From Saprospirales bacterium (GTDB lineage: Bacteria; Bacteroidota; Bacteroidia; Chitinophagales; CAMDFR01), in the NCBI GenBank assembly GCA_947464015.1, contig CANHVE010000004.1, positions 1 through 36,403 of the forward strand: a stretch of DNA of 36,403 nucleotides. The letters run 5' to 3'. Under the pieces are notes generated by a model. The model had not been told where the DNA came from. It did no database searches and saw only the letters and a program-made list of their open reading frames with translations. Positions within the stretch are counted from its first letter, which is position 1, and every line of letters begins with the position of its first letter. Below are positions 9,233 to 17,295 of the stretch, in pieces. A program made the position numbers and the translations under genes.

Positions 9233-10197
9233 TGCTTAAGATTAGTCCAGATAAAACAATACAGCTGAAAAAATTTACAGTATTATTTATAAATATTTTA
9301 CTAGGTATTCTATTTCTTTATCCGGCATATTCTAAAATTTATTTAATTGAAATATTAGAAAATAATCTCGTAGATATGGGTTTTGTTTCTTGGAACCTTG
9401 CACCAATATTTGCAAGTTTATTAATTTCATTTGAATTTGTTTTAGGTGTTTTTTTGATTAGTCAGTTTAAACTAAAAAAAATAACTTACCCAATTGCATT
9501 ATTTACTTTAGTATTTTTTATTTTTTATTTACTACTTAGTATTCACAAATATGGGAATACAGGTAATTGTGGATGTTTTGGTGTTCAAATAATGATGACA
9601 CCTTTACAAGGAATTTATAAAAACATCATTATTATAATCATTATTTTACTCGCTTATTTTTTACAATCAGACATAGTTGTTTCATTTAAATTTTATCTTG
9701 TATTTGTTATTATAACTTCAGTTATAGCTTTTAGTATACCTTTTATACTAAATCCAATAGCTATAAATGAAAAAGGATTTATAGCAGAAAAAATACCTCA
9801 TATACTTACGCTAGATTCACTCTATAACGAGGATTCGAAAATAAGTAAGCAATCACTGGAGCTTAAAAACAATAAGCAGATTATTGCATATTTAAGTATG
9901 TATTGTTTGCATTGTAAAATTGCTGCACAAAAATTAAGTTTATTCAAAGAAAAAAATCCAAAGCTCCCCATTCATTTTATTCTAGTGGGCAATAAGGGAT
10001 TAGTAGCCGATTTTAAAAAGGAGTCGAAATTTAAAAATATAGATTATTACTTTACAAGTAATAAAATCTTGATGAAAGATACAGATGCCTCGTTTCCTAA
10101 AATTTATATGGTAGATAATTCAAAAGCAATGAAATTGTGCGAAAAGTATTATCTAATAGACATGGACGAAATAGAGGCTTGGCTGAATGAAAAATAA
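9232..10197 (+). CDS. MauE/DoxX-like membrane protein fused to a thioredoxin-fold-like C-terminus
   Basis: Four-TM N-terminus with PAYSKI and GNCGCFG motifs; C-terminal soluble domain with YCLHCKIAAQKL (CxxC) and TDASFPKIYMVD. Start overlaps the preceding stop (TAATG). Confidence 0.75.
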   Translation: MLKISPDKTIQLKKFTVLFINILLGILFLYPAYSKIYLIEILENNLVDMGFVSWNLAPIFASLLISFEFVLGVFLISQFKLKKITYPIALFTLVFFIFYLLLSIHKYGNTGNCGCFGVQIMMTPLQGIYKNIIIIIIILLAYFLQSDIVVSFKFYLVFVIITSVIAFSIPFILNPIAINEKGFIAEKIPHILTLDSLYNEDSKISKQSLELKNNKQIIAYLSMYCLHCKIAAQKLSLFKEKNPKLPIHFILVGNKGLVADFKKESKFKNIDYYFTSNKILMKDTDASFPKIYMVDNSKAMKLCEKYYLIDMDEIEAWLNEK

Positions 10198-10263
10198 TTA
10201 GTTTATAATTGTAGATACTATAATTATTATATACATTTTAAATAAATCAAATTTTTAATCACA

Positions 10264-10836
10264 ATGAAAAAAATTATATTATTTATTAGTATTCTTAGTG
10301 TATCATTAATTTCCGTAGCACAAAATAATGATGCAATAGTATGGTTTGGTTTAGATTTTACACAAGCTCGATTAATAGGTTCTGAGGGCTTTACAGATGT
10401 GCAAAAAATAAAGGATTATTATTTCAATGAATGGAATAATGTGATTGTTGCAGAAAGCGATAAATACAATATCAGTAAATATTTTGCAAAATCTACGGTT
10501 AATAGAGATTTAACAATATGTGAGAGAAGAAATAAAACAGTAAATGTTTCCACCCTTATTACCAATAACAGCTATACGCTAGATAGAGCTAATATTGACA
10601 AAGTTATTAAAGATTATAAATCAAAAGAGACTGGTATAGGATTGGTTTTTGTAGTAGAGAGTTTTGATAAAACTAAAGAGAAGGCATTTGTATATGTTAC
10701 TACATTTGATATTGCCACTAGAAAAATTATTAAATGTGTAAAAGTTGAGGGAAGCGCCTCTGGTTTTGGATTTAGAAATTATTGGTTAGGTGCAATAGCC
10801 AGTGTAATGAAAGCAAGTGCTAGAGCGATGAAATAA
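10264..10836 (+). CDS. Secreted hypothetical protein
   Basis: Signal peptide MKKIILFISILSVSLISVAQ and an intact ORF; family not recognised. Confidence 0.7.
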   Translation: MKKIILFISILSVSLISVAQNNDAIVWFGLDFTQARLIGSEGFTDVQKIKDYYFNEWNNVIVAESDKYNISKYFAKSTVNRDLTICERRNKTVNVSTLITNNSYTLDRANIDKVIKDYKSKETGIGLVFVVESFDKTKEKAFVYVTTFDIATRKIIKCVKVEGSASGFGFRNYWLGAIASVMKASARAMK

Positions 10837-10928
10837 ATTTTAATTAGTAACCCATTTTATATCATTGAAGTATTTGAAGGATTTATTGAATTTCATTATA
10901 AAATGTATAAATCAATAATTTATACTAG

Positions 10929-10936
10929 TATATTTG
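10929..10936 (+). promoter_or_regulatory. TAnnTTTG -7 element (TATATTTG) upstream of the M42 peptidase
   Basis: Exact motif 32 nt before the ATG at 10969. Confidence 0.4.
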
Positions 10937-10968
10937 CATTCATTAATCAATTTTAAATATCTATTATC

Positions 10969-12024
10969 ATGTCAATTAACGTTAAGCTATTAGCTGATAT
11001 ATGTCGTATTCCTGGAACATCTGGTTTTGAACATAAAGTAAGAGCCTTTGTACAAAAAGAATTAAAAGGTTATGTAGATGAAATGTATACAGATCATATG
11101 GGCAATTTAATTACTATTAAAAAAGGTAAAAGTTCTAAGAAAAGAGTAATGGCTGCTGCACATATGGATGAAATTGGCTTTATGGTGACACATATTGATG
11201 AAAAAGGTTTTTTACGTTTCCATACCATTGGTGGTTTTGATCCTAAAACACTTACTGCACAAAGAGTAATTGTACATGGCAAAAAAGATGTAATTGGGGT
11301 AATGGGTGCTAAACCAATACATGTAATGACTCCAGAAGAAAGAGCAAAAGTGCCTCAAACAAAAGATTACTATATCGATTTAGGATTAAGCAAAGAAGAA
11401 GTTGAAAAAATTGTTAAAGTAGGAGATCCAGTTACTCGTGAAAGAGAATTAATTGAAATGGGTAATAATGTAAATGTAAAATCACTTGATAATAGAGTTT
11501 CTGTTTTTATATTAGTAGAAGTGATGAAGGAATTAAAAAAAGAAAAAATTCCTTATGATTTTTATGGGGTGTTTACAGTTCAAGAAGAAGTAGGTATTAG
11601 AGGAGCCCATGTTGCGGCACATCATATTAATCCTGATTTTGGTTTTGGTTTAGATACAACCATTGCTAACGATACACCTGGTGCACCAGCTCACGAAATG
11701 ATTACAGAATTAGGGAAAGGGACTGCTATAAAAGTAATGGACTCTTCTGCAATATGTGATTATAGAATGGTAGAGTATATGAAACAAGTAGCTTCCAAGA
11801 AAAAAATCAAATATCAATTAGAAATTTTAACAGCTGGAGGTACGGATACTGCAGGTATGCAACGTATGGCTAAAAATGGTACTATAGCTGGAGCTGTTTC
11901 TATTCCTACTCGTAATATTCACCAAGTTATAGAAATGTGTGATAAAAGCGATATCAAAGGTAGTATCGATTTATTAAGAGAATCAGTTAAAAATATAGAC
12001 ACCTTTGATTGGGCACATAAATAA
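10969..12024 (+). CDS. M42 family metallopeptidase (FrvX/glutamyl aminopeptidase-like)
   Basis: AAHMDEIGFMV, SLDNRV, VQEEVGIRGA, GLDTTIAND, GGTDTAGMQ metal-ligand and catalytic motifs. Confidence 0.93.
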   Translation: MSINVKLLADICRIPGTSGFEHKVRAFVQKELKGYVDEMYTDHMGNLITIKKGKSSKKRVMAAAHMDEIGFMVTHIDEKGFLRFHTIGGFDPKTLTAQRVIVHGKKDVIGVMGAKPIHVMTPEERAKVPQTKDYYIDLGLSKEEVEKIVKVGDPVTRERELIEMGNNVNVKSLDNRVSVFILVEVMKELKKEKIPYDFYGVFTVQEEVGIRGAHVAAHHINPDFGFGLDTTIANDTPGAPAHEMITELGKGTAIKVMDSSAICDYRMVEYMKQVASKKKIKYQLEILTAGGTDTAGMQRMAKNGTIAGAVSIPTRNIHQVIEMCDKSDIKGSIDLLRESVKNIDTFDWAHK

Positions 12025-12041
12025 AACTAAAATTATACAAT

Positions 12042-12078
12042 AAAAAAAGAGGAGTTTGAAATAAGCTCCTCTTTTTTT
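12042..12078. terminator. Bidirectional intrinsic terminator
   Basis: Perfect 13-bp inverted repeat AAAAAAAGAGGAG (12042-12054) / CTCCTCTTTTTTT (12066-12078) with an 11-nt loop, between two convergent genes. Confidence 0.88.
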
Positions 12079-12997
12079 ATATCAATATTTTTACAGCTAG
12101 TGGCATACAAGTAAATTCAAATGGTCCGGTGCCAATAAGTTCACCTTCCGCCTGTGTATAGGTATTTTCACTATTATCACTTACACTTACTTTTATATGA
12201 TTGGTTTTATACGAGACTACTTTTTTTAGATTCGTATAACTACCACTATACATTTTATGTGTGTTTAATAATACCATTGGTATAGATAAATCTTTTACAA
12301 TCACTACATCAAATAATCCATCATTATTGATGGCATTTGGTGCTAATTTCATGCCTCCACCAGCATATTTATTTAAAGCAATAATACTGGTATAACTTTT
12401 ACATTCTATAATCTGATTATCAAATTCAATTTTTAATGCAATATGTTTATAGCGAAATAATGATTTAAGCATGGCAAACAAATAAGCAAATCGATTTGAT
12501 TTTTCGCTTTGCATATTTTGTACTACAAAAGCGTCAAAGCCTACACCAGCCATATTGATGAAGTAGTGATTGCGTCTTTCTTTTTCAATGATACAAGAAA
12601 TTTTGCCTACATCATGTAGTAAATAATCTTGTTCTATAAATCGTTGAACGAAAAATTCAATACTGGTATCTTTAAAATTATTTCGTTGCCAATCATTGCC
12701 AGTACCACAAGAGTAAAAGGCAATTTGTATCTCTTGATTCTCGCAAGTGTTTTGTAACATCACTCCATTTACTGCATCGTGTAAAGTACCATCACCTCCA
12801 ATACATAAAAAATTTCTATATCCATCACTAACGGCGTCTATTAATAAAGTTGTTGCATGGTGAGGAAATTTAGTATGTGTATGGAAAAAATCAAAAGATT
12901 CAGAAAGCTGAGAATCTATATAATTCCAAACTTCTTCGCTTTTCCCAAATCCAGATATAGGATTTATAATTACAAACCAATCGTTTTTATTTCTCAT
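12077..12997 (-). CDS. Diacylglycerol/lipid kinase family protein (YegS/LCB5-like)
   Basis: INPISGFGK, GGDGTLHDAVNGVM, SCGTGNDWQRN motifs. Confidence 0.9.
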   Translation of the reverse strand: MRNKNDWFVIINPISGFGKSEEVWNYIDSQLSESFDFFHTHTKFPHHATTLLIDAVSDGYRNFLCIGGDGTLHDAVNGVMLQNTCENQEIQIAFYSCGTGNDWQRNNFKDTSIEFFVQRFIEQDYLLHDVGKISCIIEKERRNHYFINMAGVGFDAFVVQNMQSEKSNRFAYLFAMLKSLFRYKHIALKIEFDNQIIECKSYTSIIALNKYAGGGMKLAPNAINNDGLFDVVIVKDLSIPMVLLNTHKMYSGSYTNLKKVVSYKTNHIKVSVSDNSENTYTQAEGELIGTGPFEFTCMPLAVKILI

Positions 12998-14271
12998 CTA
13001 GTATTTTTTTCTATTGCTACTAATGCATGATATCTTTTGGATAATACAAATACAAAAAACAATATATACAAACCTAATAATAACATACTAAATAATATGC
13101 CTTTTTTTGAGTCGAAAAAAGGTATGGCAAATACTAAACCCATCACAAATCGAGTAAAATAGCTAGAAGTATTTGTTACACTATTTACACGACCGATTAC
13201 TTCATTAGGTACAATTTTAAAAAAGTATGTATTTCGATAAATACGAATACCTGCATTACAAGCTCCAATTACAAAGTTTAAAAATATAAATACCGATATA
13301 TTCGTATTAAAAAGATAACAGAAATATACCAAACTACCGATAAACAATAAGCCGATTATTTTTATGATGTTATTAGCTGCTCTAAATAGATAGGTTACTA
13401 AAATACCTGCCGACATAGCGCCTAATGCAAAGCACATTTCTGCTCCTGCAAAAACATAGGAAGGTGCTTCTAAATATTTATTGATATAAATAGGTAATTG
13501 ATAATAACTACACATGATAATTGTATTGAAAACCGCTGCAGCACCAATACCTAGCCAAAGTAAGTTTTTGTTTTGTAGTAAATAATCAATCCCAAATTTA
13601 AATCTATCACGTAAACTAGTTGTGTCGATTTCTCTAGTTTTTGTTGGTACATAATTCATAAACAATAACAATAAGAAAGAGATAAAATAAGTCACCCCAT
13701 CCAATAAAAACACATCTGCTAATTTCCAAGTTTGAAAATGAAATTGTATACCTAGTGTATCTAATAAAGCTGATTCTTTTCCATCATAACCACTTAATAA
13801 TACAGCCGCTAATCCACCACTAATAACAGTAGCGGCCTGACCTTGAATCTCTACCATAGATAAAATACGCATGTAGTTTTTTGGTTCACTTATTTCTTGT
13901 GCTAATGCATATAAGTTGGGATAGTAAATATTATAAATAAGTGTTGTGCAAGTAAAGACAGCCATCGCTAAAAACATACTTACTTCATTAGTTTGATACG
14001 CAACAAATGCAGCCGAACATAATGCTATTGCTCCAAAAATATTCATCGCTAAAAAAAGTTTTTTGCGACTGTGTTTATCGATGAGCGTGCCTGCATATAA
14101 GCCCCATATCATAGATATTAAAATCAAAAGGCTATAAAATATTCCAAACATGCTTCCTATTTTAAGCACTGCATTAAAATACCAAACCACACCAATCATA
14201 CTAATACCTTGTGCACAAGAACTAATGATATTCGCTAAAAAAAGTAAAGCAACCGCTTTTTTATTGTTCAA
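12994..14271 (-). CDS. MFS transporter
   Basis: About 12 hydrophobic segments, GTLIDKHSRKK loop motif; stop overlaps the next start by ATGA. Apparent TTG start with an in-frame TAA immediately upstream. Confidence 0.88.
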   Translation of the reverse strand: MNNKKAVALLFLANIISSCAQGISMIGVVWYFNAVLKIGSMFGIFYSLLILISMIWGLYAGTLIDKHSRKKLFLAMNIFGAIALCSAAFVAYQTNEVSMFLAMAVFTCTTLIYNIYYPNLYALAQEISEPKNYMRILSMVEIQGQAATVISGGLAAVLLSGYDGKESALLDTLGIQFHFQTWKLADVFLLDGVTYFISFLLLLFMNYVPTKTREIDTTSLRDRFKFGIDYLLQNKNLLWLGIGAAAVFNTIIMCSYYQLPIYINKYLEAPSYVFAGAEMCFALGAMSAGILVTYLFRAANNIIKIIGLLFIGSLVYFCYLFNTNISVFIFLNFVIGACNAGIRIYRNTYFFKIVPNEVIGRVNSVTNTSSYFTRFVMGLVFAIPFFDSKKGILFSMLLLGLYILFFVFVLSKRYHALVAIEKNTR

Positions 14272-14289
14272 TTATGTTTACTTTGTAAG

Positions 14290-14760
14290 ATGAAAAAAAT
14301 AACTTCTTTAGATGAAAAAGAAATTTTGGCGAAGATACTAAAATATTGCGCCTATAGAGAACGCACCTGGCAAGAAGTGAATCAAAAGTTTTATGAATAC
14401 CAAACCAGTGAAGAAATTAAAGAACGTATCATTGCTTTTTTAAAAGAAGAAAATTATGTCAATAACGAACGCTATACACAGTCATATGTAAGAGGGAAAG
14501 TGAATATTAAAAAATGGGGCAAACAAAAAATTAAAAACGAATTGCGACATAAAAACATCAGTGGTGAAGAAGTACAACAAGCACTAGATAATATCGATGA
14601 AATAGCCTATAAACAAAGTCTTGTAGATTTGTTAATTAAAAAGAATAAATCTCTCAAAGATGAGATTAAAAATGATAGAAGAAATAAATTAGTGCGTTAT
14701 GCCTTAAGTAAAGGCTATGAAATGGATTTAATTTTTAATTGTTTGAAAGAGATTGTTTAA
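14290..14760 (+). CDS. recX: Recombination regulator RecX
   Basis: CAYRERTWQEVNQKF, IIAFLKEENYVNNERYTQSYVRGK, WGKQKIKNELRHKNIS: RecX helical repeats. Confidence 0.9.
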   Translation: MKKITSLDEKEILAKILKYCAYRERTWQEVNQKFYEYQTSEEIKERIIAFLKEENYVNNERYTQSYVRGKVNIKKWGKQKIKNELRHKNISGEEVQQALDNIDEIAYKQSLVDLLIKKNKSLKDEIKNDRRNKLVRYALSKGYEMDLIFNCLKEIV

Positions 14761-14761
14761 A

Positions 14762-17083
14762 TTACTTTTTTACAACTTTAGCTTTCCATGTATGTAGTTG
14801 GTCGAATGCCTTGATATAATAAATGCCTGAAGAAATATTGGGCATTTCAAATTTATAGTTTGATACCTGATTCAAATTATTTTCTTCAACAATTATTTTT
14901 CCTTGTGCATCATAAATTACTAAATGTAAATCTTTGCTAGTTGGCAATTTAATAAAAGTAAAATCACTAAATGGATTTGGTAATACCATTAATTCACTAT
15001 TGGTTTCAATTGTTTCTATTCCTGCGCCAATAGTTGATACCGTTCTACTAATTGTATCTGAGCCACAATAATTAGATACAATCAATGTTACAGTATACAC
15101 ATCGGCTGAACTGTATATGTGATTCACTGTAGAGCGAGTAGATGTAGTTACGTTTGCACTTCCATCACCAAAATTCCACTCATAACTATCGCCATTTAAT
15201 GTGAATGAAAGGAAATTAAAATTGCGTAATACATTCGCATAATTGAATGAAGCGACTGGTAATGTATCTTCTACCACATAAAAATTTGCTGATATACCAA
15301 TACATCCTATACTATCAGCGATAGTTACTTTGTACATTCCAGGATTATTTATGCTTATTGGATTTACTGTTTCTCCAGTATTCCAACTATAAGAATTATA
15401 TATACCTGTTTCTAATAGAATAGAATCTCCTAAACAAAAAATGCTATCACCTGTAATGCTAGGATAAGGTGTATACGTCGGATGAATAGTTTGAGAAGCA
15501 TTTAAAGTACAGCCATGTAAATCTGTTACAAGTAATGTATACGTACCTACTGATAAGGAGTCTATAGCATTTGTTGTATCTCCAGTATTCCATACATATT
15601 GATATGGGTTGGTTCCACCTGAAACAATTGCAGTAATAGCCCCATCATGAATTTCTGTACAAGTTGCATCTGCCAAGTTGAATAATATACTTAATGAATC
15701 AGGTTCAGTAATTGTAAATGATTCAATTTTAGCGCAATTGTATTTGTCATAAACAGTAACAGAATAGTTTCCTGCAGCTAAACTATCAATAGCATTTAGT
15801 GTGTCGCCAGCACTCCATTCATATGTGTATGGTGCTTTTGGACCTACAGTGCTTATACTAGCAGTTCCATCATATCTACCTTTGCAACTTACATTATTAG
15901 TAATGATAGTTGAATGATAGGGAGTATAAGGTTTGTATTTGCTTTCTTGATCACGAATAGTTCCATTGATGTCAATACATTTAAAATTTGCTGTATCTCC
16001 GTTGATTTCAAACTTTACATATTCACTAATTTTCAAAACCAATTGTACTTGCGAATAAGTATTCCATTGAGTTTCTGTATTAGTTGTTGGATCTTGTCCT
16101 GAACCGCCTGAAATAATATATTTTACACCATTGGCTTCTCCTTTTTGATATAAGTGCGTATGTCCGTTTAATACATAATCTACATCATATAGCTCAAATA
16201 ATGGTACAATGGTAGTACGCATATCGGCATTGCCACCATACATAAAATAATCTGTAAATGGAATGAGATAATCTAAGCTCCAGTAATTGGTCCAAGCGGG
16301 CTCATGAAAGAAACAAAACAACCATTCTTTATCATTACATCGTAATTCATCTTCTAGCCAACGATATTGTGCAGAGCCTACCGCATATGACATATGAGGA
16401 TCTAAACAAATAAATTTCGCATTCCCCCATATAAAAGAATAGTAGCGCTCAGTATTTGCTGGATTATTATGCGGAAGATAAAAAGATTCCAAGTATGTAG
16501 CTGCTCCATCAAAATAGGTATCATGATTGCCAATTGCTGTAAAATGACATTGTTTAGCTAATTGATTGGTGTATATTTGAAAAAATATATCATCATAGTT
16601 GTCGCCTCCAGCAGTGCCTGCTCCTTGGTCGACATCACCCGTAACTACCCCAAAATCTACATCTTCAGCATTCATTAACGTTGCAATATCGTGTTGAATG
16701 GTTGAATTAAACCCACAATCGCCATAATGTAAAAATTTAAAATGATGATTACTATCAGGCATGGCAGTTGAAAAATACTCAATTGGGTAAGGTGCATGGC
16801 CAGCTGTATGTACTTGATAATAATACTTTTGATTACTTGCTAAACCTGTAAGTAACATCACATGTTTTTGAGTAGCGCTGCTTTCACGTAAAGTATCAGT
16901 AAGACTTGTAGAACTTAAACCATAAGCAATAGTGCCAATACCAGCGGTAGCATTACGCCAGGCAATAATAGCACTGTGCTCATCGGGCGATTGTACATAA
17001 GGATAACGGTCTACTACTTGAGAATTTGATATAAAAGTAATTAGACAAAGCAATAATATCGCAGCAACGTTTTTATTCATCAT
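14762..17083 (-). CDS. Secreted purple-acid-phosphatase-like metallophosphoesterase with SprB-like repeats, PKD domain and T9SS C-terminal sorting domain
   Basis: GDCGFN...VTGDVDQGAG...AIGNHDTY...NGHTHLYQKG; repeats GxYSVTVYDKYNCxxxxSFTITEPDS; PKD YEWNFGDGS; C-terminal LPNPFSDFTFIKLPTS...YDAQGKII...SGIYYIKAF...KVVKK. Confidence 0.9.
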   Translation of the reverse strand: MMNKNVAAILLLCLITFISNSQVVDRYPYVQSPDEHSAIIAWRNATAGIGTIAYGLSSTSLTDTLRESSATQKHVMLLTGLASNQKYYYQVHTAGHAPYPIEYFSTAMPDSNHHFKFLHYGDCGFNSTIQHDIATLMNAEDVDFGVVTGDVDQGAGTAGGDNYDDIFFQIYTNQLAKQCHFTAIGNHDTYFDGAATYLESFYLPHNNPANTERYYSFIWGNAKFICLDPHMSYAVGSAQYRWLEDELRCNDKEWLFCFFHEPAWTNYWSLDYLIPFTDYFMYGGNADMRTTIVPLFELYDVDYVLNGHTHLYQKGEANGVKYIISGGSGQDPTTNTETQWNTYSQVQLVLKISEYVKFEINGDTANFKCIDINGTIRDQESKYKPYTPYHSTIITNNVSCKGRYDGTASISTVGPKAPYTYEWSAGDTLNAIDSLAAGNYSVTVYDKYNCAKIESFTITEPDSLSILFNLADATCTEIHDGAITAIVSGGTNPYQYVWNTGDTTNAIDSLSVGTYTLLVTDLHGCTLNASQTIHPTYTPYPSITGDSIFCLGDSILLETGIYNSYSWNTGETVNPISINNPGMYKVTIADSIGCIGISANFYVVEDTLPVASFNYANVLRNFNFLSFTLNGDSYEWNFGDGSANVTTSTRSTVNHIYSSADVYTVTLIVSNYCGSDTISRTVSTIGAGIETIETNSELMVLPNPFSDFTFIKLPTSKDLHLVIYDAQGKIIVEENNLNQVSNYKFEMPNISSGIYYIKAFDQLHTWKAKVVKK

Positions 17084-17274
17084 AATATTAGGGAAATAGC
17101 TTGTTGTAAAATTAATGTAAATTAATTGTTAAGCAAAAATCAATCAAATATTAAGCAACAAAGACTATGTATCTATTGTAAAATATACTAAATCAGATTA
17201 ACAGATCAACTTATATATCTTTTGGAGCTTATTTTTTAGTCAATAAGTTCTCTCTATTTACACTAATAAATTAA

Positions 17275-17282
17275 TACCTTTG
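17275..17282 (+). promoter_or_regulatory. TAnnTTTG -7 element (TACCTTTG) of uvrA
   Basis: Exact motif 13 nt before the ATG at 17296. Confidence 0.55.
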
Positions 17283-17295
17283 CACACCAATTCAT

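Noticed and set aside
10198-10263. AT-rich inverted repeat ATAATT...AATTAT as a terminator or regulatory hairpin
   Set aside because: The stem is short and AT-only with no T-tract; expected by chance at this base composition.
14762-17083. Gliding-motility adhesin, considered because of SprB-like repeats
   Set aside because: The N-terminus has an intact metallophosphoesterase motif set, so it is better described as a surface enzyme.
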